Position numbers and translations under genes: made by a program. The notes beneath the pieces were generated by a model. That model searched no databases. It worked only from the letters and a program-made list of their open reading frames with translations, and was not told the DNA's origin. DNA of 64,000 bases from positions 1-64,000 of the forward strand of contig CAYVRT010000012.1 of the NCBI GenBank assembly GCA_964453115.1, given 5' to 3'. This stretch comes from JAIWNK01 sp964453115 (lineage in GTDB: Bacteria; Chloroflexota; Anaerolineae; Anaerolineales; Anaerolineaceae). Positions 43,608-52,359 of this stretch are shown piece by piece (the first letter of the stretch is position 1; each line of letters starts with the position of its first letter).

Positions 43608-45593
43608 CTATACGGGGTGGGATGTGAGCATTTCAATGTAGTCTTGGGCGGTGGTTTCATCGGGCGAGGCGCCGAGCAACTGAATGAGTTCGACGACCAG
43701 GCGCGATTTGTCTTGGGCATCCTGTCGGCTCCAGGTGCGGCTTTTGATTTCCAGAAAGTGACCGAGTGCTGGTTTGTGGACGGTGTCTACATTGACGAAG
43801 AATTCAATCTCGTGATAGCGAATCAGGAATCGTTGCCGATCTTTTTCAATTTCGGCTTCACGCGAGGGTTGGAAGTATTCGCGATAGAAGCGCAGGCTTT
43901 GCAGCGCGTTTGCCAGGTAGCGGCTGCGTGAGAGCAGCACTTGTTGGGGGAAGTGTTGTTCACGGGCTGGGCCGATGAGGGTGAGCCGGGAGCGGACATT
44001 GGTGACTTTGCCCGTGTTGGCAACAAAGTGATCTTCGCGGAAGCGCACATAGCCTTGTTGTGGGTCGTTGAAAGAAAGGTAGGTGTCATATTGGCGGTAG
44101 TGGCGTTTGCGGATGATTTCAATTTGCGGGTGATGCTGTAATGCATCCAGGATGGGTGCCGGGTCTTCGATGCGCACTTTGGCCTGCACTTCGTAGCTTT
44201 CTTCTTCGGTTGCGCCGCCAATCGCGATCAGTTTGGAGAGCAGCGATTGCTCACGCTGGATCAGGAATTGGTCAATGCGTTGGGCGTAGTTCCGGCCTTG
44301 CTCCAACAAGTCTTGTTCGTTGAGGGTGAGTAGTTTGTGCGAGCGCATCAGCCATTGTCCATTGACCATTACGTCGCTTACATCGCTTGATTTGGCTGCA
44401 TAGACGATTTGGGCATAGGCGTTTTGGGGGTCGCGCTGGAAGCGCGGCGAATTGTGCAATGGGCTGACATCTACCAGGATTAAATCGGCGCGCTTTCCGG
44501 GTTGCAGCGAACCGGTTAGATGGCCGAGGTGCATGGCATTGGCGCCGATGCGGGTTGCCATTGCCAGGACGGTGCGGGCAGGCAGGGCGGTTGGGTCGCC
44601 GCTTGCGCCTTTGCCCAACAGGGCGGTGAGTCGGATTTCCTCAAACATGTCCAGGTCATTGTTGGAGGCCGGCCCATCGGTGCCGATGCCAACATTCAGC
44701 CCAAGTTCCAACATGCGTCGCACAGGTGCAATGCCAGAGGCAAGTTTGAGATTGGAGGTGGGGTTGTGGGCAATGCCAACATGGTGATGCTGCATGGTGC
44801 GCATTTCACCTTCGTCAATGTGGACACAATGTGCGGCGAGCACTTTGGCTTCGAGCAGGCCTTGTTTGCGCACGTAGGGAATGACCGGCATGCCTTGCTC
44901 ATTGCGCATGTTCTCCACTTCCAGGGCGGTTTCGGATAGGTGTGTGTGGAGCGGAACATCAAATTCAATTGCCAGTTCGGCGCAGGCGCGCAGGATTTCG
45001 GGTGTGCAGGTGTAGGGGGCGTGCGGGGCAACCCCAGGAACGATCAGGGGGTGACCTTTCCAGCGGCGAATGAAGTCGCGTGTGGCTGCCAGGGAATCTT
45101 CATAGAACTGTGCATCGGGGGTGGGAAATTTGAGGACAGTTTCGGCACACAGGGCGCGCATTCCGGCCTCGGCAGTGGCTTTGGCAATGTCTTCTTCGTA
45201 GTAATACATATCGGCAAAGCAGGTCACACCGCTGCGGATCATCTCGGCACAGGCCAGCAGGGTGCCAAGGCGGACGAAGTCAGGTGAGACGAATTCGCGC
45301 TCGACTGGCATCATGTAACCAAGCAGCCAGACATCCAAACGCAGGTCATCGGCCAGGCCGCGCAGCAGGGTCATGGGGACGTGGGTGTGGGCATTGATCA
45401 GACCGGGCATCAGCACCCTGCCGTTGCAATCCAGGGTGTGGGTGGCGGCAAAGGATTGTTGTAATTCGGCAGATGGACCCACTGCAACGATTGAATCGCC
45501 GTGAATGGCGACTGCGCCGGGTTCATATTGATGAAATTCTTCATCCATTGTCAGGACGATGGCGTTGGTTAACAACCAATCAACAGTTTGCAT
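43608..45593 (-). CDS. MtaD-like amidohydrolase fused to CYTH domain
   Basis: The protein has 661 residues. Residues 1-440 are an adenosine/methylthioadenosine/S-adenosylhomocysteine deaminase-like amidohydrolase: metal ligands H69 and H71 (NAHTHVP), H218 (HTHLSE), H255 and D306 (GTDGPASNND). Residues about 465-655 match CYTH, the fold of class IV adenylate cyclase and triphosphate-tunnel enzymes: YEVQAKVRI (E468, Q470, K472; the usual ExExK has Glu at the Gln position), YVRFRED (R517, R519), RSR (534-536) and GHFLEIKSRT (E615, K617). The ATG follows GAGG; it lies 12 bases after cinA and 9 before glgA. The fusion is unusual; the joint function is unknown. Confidence 0.8.
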   Translation of the reverse strand: MQTVDWLLTNAIVLTMDEEFHQYEPGAVAIHGDSIVAVGPSAELQQSFAATHTLDCNGRVLMPGLINAHTHVPMTLLRGLADDLRLDVWLLGYMMPVEREFVSPDFVRLGTLLACAEMIRSGVTCFADMYYYEEDIAKATAEAGMRALCAETVLKFPTPDAQFYEDSLAATRDFIRRWKGHPLIVPGVAPHAPYTCTPEILRACAELAIEFDVPLHTHLSETALEVENMRNEQGMPVIPYVRKQGLLEAKVLAAHCVHIDEGEMRTMQHHHVGIAHNPTSNLKLASGIAPVRRMLELGLNVGIGTDGPASNNDLDMFEEIRLTALLGKGASGDPTALPARTVLAMATRIGANAMHLGHLTGSLQPGKRADLILVDVSPLHNSPRFQRDPQNAYAQIVYAAKSSDVSDVMVNGQWLMRSHKLLTLNEQDLLEQGRNYAQRIDQFLIQREQSLLSKLIAIGGATEEESYEVQAKVRIEDPAPILDALQHHPQIEIIRKRHYRQYDTYLSFNDPQQGYVRFREDHFVANTGKVTNVRSRLTLIGPAREQHFPQQVLLSRSRYLANALQSLRFYREYFQPSREAEIEKDRQRFLIRYHEIEFFVNVDTVHKPALGHFLEIKSRTWSRQDAQDKSRLVVELIQLLGASPDETTAQDYIEMLTSHPV

Positions 45594-45605
45594 GGCATAC
45601 CTCAA

Positions 45606-46736
45606 CTAAGGAGTGGATAAGAAACCGCGCCGTAGAAAATCGAGAGCGGTGTTGATGGCCCAGGTGGGGGCGAGAGCTGCGGGCCCACCATAGGAACGTT
45701 CATCGCAGAGGGTTGTTTGGTTCCCCTGCAGGGCAAGAAGCAAAGTTTGCTGCCATTGACCGGGGAAGAAGGCGGCAGCCAGGGTGAAAGTGGCCGGGAT
45801 GTGTGTTGCGGCGGCGAGCAGGTCGGTTGCTGGCAGTGGGTCGGGGCGCTGAATAACCTGGGCGTTTGGCAGGGTCAGGTTGGGTGGGATGGGTAACCCA
45901 CACAAGAGCAGAGCCGCAGTGGCGTTTTGAGCGCTGAGCGCAGCATTGATGACTTCAGCCAGGGTTTGCTCATTTTTCCCAAAGATGTGGTTGCCCATTC
46001 GTTGGCAAATTTCTGCGCTGAGCTGATTGAGCATGGCCTGAGCCTCGGCTTCTGAATCGGCTTTGGCAGTGATGCGAATATCAATGATGCCGGCATGGGC
46101 AGCAAGGCCAACAGTTGGGTTGGTGAGGGTTTCAAGGTCACCAATCCATTGGTCAACCTGCGATTCGCCAACGCCAGCGCTATGCAGGGTGATGGATTGA
46201 ATGATGCTGTGCAGGTCAAAGTGTTGGCGCAGGAGCGGGGCAACAGCCTTTTCGAGCAGATATTCCATCTCGCGCGGCACGCCGGGCAAGCTGATGATGA
46301 TGTTTTTGGGATTGTGATAGAAAAAGGCTGGAGCGGTGCCGACCGGGTTTTCAATGGGGATGGCACCTTGGGGAATGTAGGCCTGGCGGCGATTGTTCTC
46401 GGTTGGCTGACGGTGAAAACGTAGAAAGCGCTGTTGAACCTGTTCCCATAAATCGGGGCGGAATTCAAGCGGGCGGCCAATGGCCTGGGCAATTGCCTGA
46501 CGGGTTGGGTCATCTACGGTGGGGCCAAGCCCGCCGGTGGTGATGACGATGGGGCTGCGCTCGAATGCCTCTTGGATTGCCTGGGCAATGCGATTGGGAT
46601 TATCCCCAATCAGAGTGGCACGGTACAGGTCAATCCCCAGGTCGCGCAGGAAGCGGGCCAGGTGGCGCGTGTTTGTATCCTGGATTTCTCCGAGCAGTAA
46701 TTCCGTGCCAATGGCGATAATTTCAGCGCTGGGCAT
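45606..46736 (-). CDS. cinA: CinA family protein with MoaB/MogA-like domain and degenerate C-terminus
   Basis: The protein has 376 residues. Residues 1-170: IIAIGTELLLGEIQDTNTRHLARFL, ITTGGLGPTVDDPTRQAIA and SLPGVPREMEYLLE are the COG1058 molybdopterin-binding-like domain of CinA, which in competence-type CinA hydrolyses ADP-ribose. The middle domain (GVGESQVDQWIGDL) is present. The final NMN-deamidase (PncC) domain seems replaced by a short segment without its Ser/Lys motif. It lies 14 bases after the cNMP-binding gene and 12 before the amidohydrolase-CYTH gene. Confidence 0.85.
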   Translation of the reverse strand: MPSAEIIAIGTELLLGEIQDTNTRHLARFLRDLGIDLYRATLIGDNPNRIAQAIQEAFERSPIVITTGGLGPTVDDPTRQAIAQAIGRPLEFRPDLWEQVQQRFLRFHRQPTENNRRQAYIPQGAIPIENPVGTAPAFFYHNPKNIIISLPGVPREMEYLLEKAVAPLLRQHFDLHSIIQSITLHSAGVGESQVDQWIGDLETLTNPTVGLAAHAGIIDIRITAKADSEAEAQAMLNQLSAEICQRMGNHIFGKNEQTLAEVINAALSAQNATAALLLCGLPIPPNLTLPNAQVIQRPDPLPATDLLAAATHIPATFTLAAAFFPGQWQQTLLLALQGNQTTLCDERSYGGPAALAPTWAINTALDFLRRGFLSTP

Positions 46737-46750
46737 AGGCCAGGCAGGTC

Positions 46751-47266
46751 TCAGGCCTTCTCTTTGTTGCGACGGGTAAATTGTTGTGAGAGTAGGGCCT
46801 CGCGAATGCGCAAATCGGAATTGCGGATTTTTTGTGCCAGGTCGGCAGCCAGGTTGAAGAGGACACGGTAGCCAAGCTGTGGGTTGGTCTCGCAGAGATC
46901 AAGCAGGCGCTGGCGGGCAATGCGTAACATACGCGTATTGCGCAGCGAGCAGCGCACGCTGGCTGAGCGAACGCCTTGATCAACGAGTGCGATTTCACCA
47001 AAAGATTGGCCGCGCCGCAGGATGGAGACGATGTGTGGCTCGGTTGTGGTTGTTTGACGGGTTTGCACTAGGCTGGGGTCAATCAGTACCTCGGCTTCGC
47101 CGCGTAGAATCAGGTATAGCTCATCTTCGCGCGAGCTTTCGGCAACAATTACAGTTCCTTTGTCGTAGTCCACAACTTCACAAATGGCTTCGACCTGTTC
47201 CAATTGTTCCTGTGTCAGGTTGTAGAACAGTTCAGTTTCCTTAAGAAAATTGATGTATTTGCCCAT
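46751..47266 (-). CDS. Cyclic-nucleotide-binding domain protein without DNA-binding domain
   Basis: The protein has 171 residues. Residues about 10-130 form a CNB domain: LTQEQLEQVEAICEVVDYDKGTVIV, EDELYLILRGEAEVLI, and the phosphate-binding cassette region RRGQSFGEIALVDQGVRSASVRC (FGEIAL...R-S-A). The C-terminus is a helix of about 35 residues (DLAQKIRNSDLRIREALLSQQF) and has no helix-turn-helix, so this is a sensor or adaptor rather than a CRP-type regulator. GGAGG stands before the ATG. It is the first gene of the operon running through cinA, amidohydrolase-CYTH, glgA, glgC and malQ. Confidence 0.88.
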   Translation of the reverse strand: MGKYINFLKETELFYNLTQEQLEQVEAICEVVDYDKGTVIVAESSREDELYLILRGEAEVLIDPSLVQTRQTTTTEPHIVSILRRGQSFGEIALVDQGVRSASVRCSLRNTRMLRIARQRLLDLCETNPQLGYRVLFNLAADLAQKIRNSDLRIREALLSQQFTRRNKEKA

Positions 47267-47345
47267 ACTGCCTCCAGTACTGATAAGTTTAACATGAAAC
47301 TGTAAAAAGCGGGGTGGGAAAATGGAGTTTTCTTTGTTGAACGGG

Positions 47346-47351
47346 TATAAT
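47346..47351 (+). promoter_or_regulatory. -10 box of yraN, leaderless
   Basis: TATAAT within GAACGGGTATAATT ends 7 bases before the ATG. The same 14-base string precedes moaC. Confidence 0.6.
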
Positions 47352-47358
47352 TGCGGCG

Positions 47359-47718
47359 ATGAAACGCTGGAATCAACGGATTGGTGCATGGGGCGAGACA
47401 GTTGCTGCGGCGCATTTGCAGGCGCAGGGGCTGGAGGTGTTGGCACACAATGTGCGCACGCCATATGGTGAATTGGATTTGGTAGCCCGCGAAGGGCAGA
47501 CACTGGTTTTTGTTGAGGTGAAGGCGCGCTCCAATGTGCGTTTGGGGTATCCAGAGGAGGGGGTTGGGGCAGCTAAGCAGCAGCATTTGCTTGCGGCCAT
47601 TGAGGCCTATTTGCTTGACCAGCCTTGGGCTGGGGATTGGCGCGTGGATGTGGTGGCTGTGGTGGGGCGTCCGGGCGAAATTCCACAAGTGGAGTGGTTT
47701 CGGAATGCGTTTTCTTGA
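47359..47718 (+). CDS. yraN: YraN family (UPF0102) endonuclease-like protein
   Basis: The protein has 119 residues. IGAWGETVAAAHLQAQGLEVL, NVRTPYGELDLVAREG (Glu and Asp) and LVFVEVKARSN (E-x-K) are the PD-(D/E)XK core of UPF0102, a holliday-resolvase-like family with unproven function. It starts 7 bases after TATAAT, without a ribosome-binding site. miaA overlaps its end by 14 bases. Confidence 0.88.
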   Translation: MKRWNQRIGAWGETVAAAHLQAQGLEVLAHNVRTPYGELDLVAREGQTLVFVEVKARSNVRLGYPEEGVGAAKQQHLLAAIEAYLLDQPWAGDWRVDVVAVVGRPGEIPQVEWFRNAFS

Positions 47719-48652
47719 TCATCCGCGCCGATTGCTGGTTCTGATTGGCCCAACAGCTGTGGGCAAGACAGAGGCCGCACTGCACCTGGCTGAGCAGTTG
47801 AACGGTGAGGTGGTTTCGGCTGATTCGCGATTGTTTTACCGTGGGATGGATATTGGCACGGCCAAGCCAACGGTAGAAGAACGGCGGCGGGTGGTGCATC
47901 ATTTGATTGATGTGGCAGACCCTGGCGAGACATGGAGCTTAGCCGTCTTTCAGCAGGCGGCTGCGGCTGTCATTGCCGAAATTCAGCAGCGCGGACGGCT
48001 GCCGATGTTGGTGGGTGGGACAGGGCAGTATGTTCGGGCTGTGGTTGAGGCCTGGCAACCGCCGGCCATTTCGCCCAACCTGGCGCTGCGAGCAGCCTTG
48101 GAGGCCTGGGCGGCAGAAATTGGCGCACCGGCATTGCATGCCCGGCTGCAACGGCTGGATGCGGCAGCAGCGGAGCGGATTGAGCCAAATAACCTGCGCC
48201 GGACGGTGCGGGCGCTGGAGGTCATTTTTTGTACAGGTATTCGTTTTTCGGCCCAAAGACAGCGTAGCGTTTCGCCCTATGCCGGGTTGCAAATGGGGCT
48301 GTGCCGTCCGCGCTCTGAATTGTATGAGCGAGTGGATCGGCGGATTGATCAGATGCTGGCCGATGGCCTGGTGGATGAGGTGCGTGGATTGCTCGCGGCG
48401 GGTTGTTCTGCCGATTGGCCGACCTTTTCGGCGATTGGGTATCGTGAGATGGCGGCTTTTTTGGCCGGACGGATGACACTGGAGCAGGCCGTGGTTGAGA
48501 TGAGGCGCCTGACACGGCAGTTTGTGCGCCGACAGGCAAATTGGTTCAAGGCCGGTGACCCGGCGATTCGCTGGTTTGCTGCTGGGCCGCAGGTGGTGGA
48601 GGAGATGGTGCAATTTGTGATGCAGGCGGAGGTGGCGGATGACGGTGGTTGA
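47705..48652 (+). CDS. miaA: tRNA dimethylallyltransferase
   Basis: The protein has 315 residues and adds a dimethylallyl group to A37 of tRNAs reading UNN codons. GPTAVGKTEAALHLA (P-loop), SADSRLFYRGMDIGTAKPT (Leu in place of the usual Gln), GGTGQYVRAV and YREMAAFLAGRMTLEQAV ... RRQANWFK match the family. The start overlaps yraN and its own stop overlaps the acyl-CoA ligase start by 14 bases, so the three are co-translated. Confidence 0.93.
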   Translation: MRFLDHPRRLLVLIGPTAVGKTEAALHLAEQLNGEVVSADSRLFYRGMDIGTAKPTVEERRRVVHHLIDVADPGETWSLAVFQQAAAAVIAEIQQRGRLPMLVGGTGQYVRAVVEAWQPPAISPNLALRAALEAWAAEIGAPALHARLQRLDAAAAERIEPNNLRRTVRALEVIFCTGIRFSAQRQRSVSPYAGLQMGLCRPRSELYERVDRRIDQMLADGLVDEVRGLLAAGCSADWPTFSAIGYREMAAFLAGRMTLEQAVVEMRRLTRQFVRRQANWFKAGDPAIRWFAAGPQVVEEMVQFVMQAEVADDGG

Positions 48653-50297
48653 GCGACCCTGGTTGAAGATGTATGATGCGGCGGTGATGCGTCAGGACAT
48701 GGATTACTACCCACAGCAGCCGTTGTTTCACTTTTTGCGTCAGGCCGCGGGGCGGTATCCGCAGCAGGTGGCGTTGCGGTTTGGTAAAGCAACACTGAGG
48801 TACGCAGTTTTGGAACAGCTGACACAGCGTTTGGCCGATGGCCTGGTGCAGGCTGGTGTGAGGCCGGGTGAACGGGTGGGGGTGATGATGCCGAACTTGC
48901 CGCAATTTGTGCTGTCCTATTATGCTGTGTTGAAAGCTGGTGGCGTGGTTGTGGCTTGCAATCCGGCTTATCGGCGGCGCGAATTGGCGCATCAATTGCG
49001 GGATGCTGGTGTGCAGCGGCTGATTGGGCTGCGCGAGGACGCTGCAATCATTGCTGAGGCTGGAGAAGAGGTCGGGCTGCAAGAGGTGATTTGGAGTGAG
49101 ATGCAGGATGCCTTTGACCTGGAAGGCTGGTTAACCCTCTCTCCGCAGCTTTTGCCATCAGGCGAACGAACCTTGCGAGCGGTTTTGCAGGCTGGACGTT
49201 TGGAGGCCGAACTGCCAATGGTCACGGGGGAGGATGCAGCCGTGTTGCAATATACAGGAGGAACGACCGGGCAGCCCAAGGGCGCAATTGGCCTGCACCG
49301 CAACCTGGTGGCGAATACATTGCAATTTCAACGCTGGCTGCATGGGATGCAGGAAGGTGCTGAGGTGGTGCTATGTGCCATTCCATTGTTTCATGTCTAT
49401 GGGATGGTGATAGCAATGAATATGGGGGTGGCATTGGCGGCAACCCTGGTGCTGTTCCCGAACCCGCGCGATGTGGTTGGGCTGCTGGAAGAAATTCAGC
49501 AGCACCGGGTCACTTTATTCCCTGGTGTGCCAACCTTGTATCAAATGATCAATAACTGCTCGCAGGTGGGCGCGTATGATTTGCGCTCGATTAAGGCCTG
49601 CATTTCTGGTTCGGCTCCACTCTCGCCTGAGACGAAGCGGGTTTTTGAGGCATTGACCGGTGGAAAGTTATTGGAAGGGTATGGCCTTTCGGAGGCGCCG
49701 ACTGCGACGCATTGTAATCCGTATCAGGGCGAGAACCGCACCGGCTCCATTGGTCTACCGCTGCCGGGTGTGGATTGTCGGATTGTGGTTGGTGAGGATG
49801 AACAAGATGCCGCGATTGGCGAGGCGGGCGAGTTGTGGGTGCGCGGGCCGCAGGTGATGGCCGGGTATCAGGGGCAGGCTGAGGAGAGCGCAGCTGCGCT
49901 GCGCGATGGATGGCTGCATACGGGCGATGTGGCGTGTATGGATTCGCAGGGCTATTTTTATTTGGTGGGGCGCAAAAAGGAATTGATTAAGGTCAGCGGC
50001 TATCAGGTTTGGCCGAATGAGGTGGAAGAGGTGTTGCGACGGCATCCGGCGGTGCGCGATGTGGGGGTGGCTGGGGTGCCGGATGTGCAGCGCGGTGAGC
50101 GGGTGAAGGCCTGGGTGGTGCTGAAAGACGGGCAATTGGCTGGGGAAGAGGAATTGCTGGTCTGGTGTCGGGCTGAACTGGCGTATTATAAACTGCCGGT
50201 GGATTGGGCATTTGTTGAGGCCCTGCCGCGCAGTACGGTTGGAAAGCTGTTGCGCCGTGAACTGCTGCGTTGGCATTTGGAGGGGAATCGGGAATAA
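48639..50297 (+). CDS. Long-chain acyl-CoA synthetase (AMP-forming)
   Basis: The protein has 552 residues. YTGGTTGQPKGAIGLHRNL (P-loop), GYGLSEAPTATHCNP (motif with adenine-binding Thr region), GWLHTGDVACMDSQGYFYLVGRKKELI (hinge Asp and Arg/Lys) and PRSTVGKLLRREL (catalytic Lys) show an intact ANL-family ligase close to FadD. Probably activates fatty acids for oxidation or lipid synthesis. It is the last gene of the yraN-miaA run; the chain length preferred is unknown. Confidence 0.9.
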   Translation: MTVVERPWLKMYDAAVMRQDMDYYPQQPLFHFLRQAAGRYPQQVALRFGKATLRYAVLEQLTQRLADGLVQAGVRPGERVGVMMPNLPQFVLSYYAVLKAGGVVVACNPAYRRRELAHQLRDAGVQRLIGLREDAAIIAEAGEEVGLQEVIWSEMQDAFDLEGWLTLSPQLLPSGERTLRAVLQAGRLEAELPMVTGEDAAVLQYTGGTTGQPKGAIGLHRNLVANTLQFQRWLHGMQEGAEVVLCAIPLFHVYGMVIAMNMGVALAATLVLFPNPRDVVGLLEEIQQHRVTLFPGVPTLYQMINNCSQVGAYDLRSIKACISGSAPLSPETKRVFEALTGGKLLEGYGLSEAPTATHCNPYQGENRTGSIGLPLPGVDCRIVVGEDEQDAAIGEAGELWVRGPQVMAGYQGQAEESAAALRDGWLHTGDVACMDSQGYFYLVGRKKELIKVSGYQVWPNEVEEVLRRHPAVRDVGVAGVPDVQRGERVKAWVVLKDGQLAGEEELLVWCRAELAYYKLPVDWAFVEALPRSTVGKLLRRELLRWHLEGNRE

Positions 50298-50329
50298 AAA
50301 ATTCACCCCGCCATCATCTGGCGGGGTGA
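50296..50329 (-). terminator. Intrinsic terminator after ftsH (shared gap with acyl-CoA ligase)
   Basis: 10-base-pair stem (50303-50312 with 50320-50329), 7-base loop, and a T-run on the minus strand (50296-50301). It lies between the convergent ligase and ftsH genes. Confidence 0.85.
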
Positions 50330-50346
50330 GAAAATGAGCGGGAAAG

Positions 50347-52203
50347 TCAGGGTTGGAGCGGTGAAGGGGTGCCGGTCTTTTTGGGCTGTGGGGGTGGGAA
50401 GATGCGTTCAAATTCTTCGCGCGAGAGCGTTTCCACTTCCAGTAGTTTGTTGGCAATTGCATCCAACTCGGTGCGATAGGTGTTGAGGATTTGGCGTGCC
50501 TGGTTGTAGGATTCGTTAACCAGACGGCGTACTTCCTGATCAATTCGCTCGGCAACCGATTCGGAGTAATCACGCTGTTCGGCAATTTCGCGCCCGAGGA
50601 AGATTAATTCTTCTTTTTGACCGTAGACCATTGGGCCAAGCGCTTCGCTCATGCCCAGTCGGGTGACCATGGCGCGAGCAATTTGGGTAACGCGTTCGAT
50701 ATCATTTGAAGCACCAGAGGTGATGTCATCGAAGACGATTTCTTCGGCGGCGCGCCCGCCCAGCAGGCTCACCATTTCGGCCAGAATCTTCTTGCGCGAC
50801 ATGAGTGTGCGTTCTTCCTGCGGCAGCGACATGGTGTAGCCGCCAGCCATACCTCGGGCTATGATTGAAACTTTGTGAACGGGGTTGGCTTCGGGGAGGG
50901 CATTCATCACAACGGCATGGCCGGCTTCGTGATAGGCAACAATTCGTTTTTCTTCAACGCTAATCAGCCGGCTCTTGCGTTCTGGCCCAGCAATGACACG
51001 TTCAATCGCCTCTTCAAATTCGGCCTGGGTGATGCTTTTCTTGTTGCGGCGGGCAGCCAGGATGGCGGCCTCGTTGACCAGGTTTTCAATATCGGCCCCA
51101 ACAAAGCCGGGGGTGGCACGCGCCAGAATGCCCAAATCAACTTCGGGCGCAAGCGGCTTGCCTTTGACATGCACTTTGAGGATTGCCTCTCGCCCACGCA
51201 TATCGGGACGGTCAAGGACGACGCGGCGGTCGAAACGACCGGGGCGCAGCAGGGCTGGGTCGAGAATATCGGGGCGATTGGTGGCGGCCATGATGATGAT
51301 ATTGGTGTCCGTATCGAAGCCATCCATTTCAACCAGCATTTGGTTGAGGGTTTGCTCGCGCTCATCGTGGCTGCCGCCCAGGCCGGCCCCGCGCTGACGG
51401 CCCACAGCATCAATTTCATCTACGAAGATGATGCAGGGGGAGTGCCGCTTGGCCTGGTCGAACAGGTCGCGTACACGGCTGGCGCCTACGCCGACAAACA
51501 TTTCAACAAATTCCGAGCCGGAGATGGAGAAGAAAGGCACACCGGCCTCGCCGGAGACGGCCTTTGCCAGGAGGGTTTTCCCGGTGCCGGGTGGGCCAAC
51601 AAGCAGAACGCCTTTGGGAATTCGGGCGCCGAGGGCGATGAATTTTTGCGGCTCGCGCAGGAATTCGACAACTTCTTTTAGCTCTTCTTTCGATTCGTCA
51701 ATTCCGGCGACATCGGCAAAGGTGACGGTTGGATGATCGCCGCTGAACATGCGGGCGCGCGATTTTCCAAATGAGATGGCGGAATTGTTGCTACCTTGCG
51801 CCTGACGGAAGATGAAGAAGAAAGCGCCAACCAGAATCAGCAGAGGCAGAATGTAGCCAAGGGCCGTCAGGACATTTGGCCAGGCACTGGGTGGGGAAAT
51901 CTTCAGCTTCAGATTGGCAGGAGCAAGCTCCTCCGGGAGGACGCCGAGATCGAGCAATTGTTTGACGAGTGTTTCGCCGACCTCTTTGTTCGAGCGGCCT
52001 TGGCTTCCGTCTTTATAGGTGATTTCAAGGCGGTTTTCTTTTTCCTCAATGGCAGCAACTTTGCCTTGCTGGATTTGTTGCGCCAACTCGTTGAGATTGA
52101 CATCTTGTGTGCCGCTGCGGGGATTGAAGCTGAAAATGGCAAACACAACAATGGCAATTAACAGGAGCAGGTAAATCAGGTACGATTGGTTGCGTGCGTT
52201 CAC
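50347..52203 (-). CDS. ftsH: ATP-dependent zinc metalloprotease FtsH
   Basis: The protein has 618 residues. Two membrane helices (about 9-26 and 110-132) flank a small outer domain; the AAA module has GPPGTGKT, IIFVDEIDAVG and the second region of homology with NRPDILDPALLRPGRFDR; the protease has HEAGH. It degrades misfolded membrane proteins and regulators. GTG start with GGAGG 7 bases upstream. A TATAAT lies about 72 bases upstream of it. Confidence 0.96.
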   Translation of the reverse strand: MNARNQSYLIYLLLLIAIVVFAIFSFNPRSGTQDVNLNELAQQIQQGKVAAIEEKENRLEITYKDGSQGRSNKEVGETLVKQLLDLGVLPEELAPANLKLKISPPSAWPNVLTALGYILPLLILVGAFFFIFRQAQGSNNSAISFGKSRARMFSGDHPTVTFADVAGIDESKEELKEVVEFLREPQKFIALGARIPKGVLLVGPPGTGKTLLAKAVSGEAGVPFFSISGSEFVEMFVGVGASRVRDLFDQAKRHSPCIIFVDEIDAVGRQRGAGLGGSHDEREQTLNQMLVEMDGFDTDTNIIIMAATNRPDILDPALLRPGRFDRRVVLDRPDMRGREAILKVHVKGKPLAPEVDLGILARATPGFVGADIENLVNEAAILAARRNKKSITQAEFEEAIERVIAGPERKSRLISVEEKRIVAYHEAGHAVVMNALPEANPVHKVSIIARGMAGGYTMSLPQEERTLMSRKKILAEMVSLLGGRAAEEIVFDDITSGASNDIERVTQIARAMVTRLGMSEALGPMVYGQKEELIFLGREIAEQRDYSESVAERIDQEVRRLVNESYNQARQILNTYRTELDAIANKLLEVETLSREEFERIFPPPQPKKTGTPSPLQP

Positions 52204-52274
52204 GAATACCTCCAGGGTTCGCTAACCATGCTTTGTGAGAAATGGCATGGAATTCTTGGTTCAATTTACAAAGA

Positions 52275-52280
52275 TTATAC
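52275..52280 (-). promoter_or_regulatory. -10 box of ftsH
   Basis: TATAAT on the minus strand, 71 bases before the GTG. The -35 region is poor. Confidence 0.5.
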
Positions 52281-52359
52281 CAATCTCCCTGCTTTGCTTC
52301 CAGTTTTTGGAGAAGGAAATGGGCGAATCTTATACAACTCTTATTGGCGAAATGCTGTT

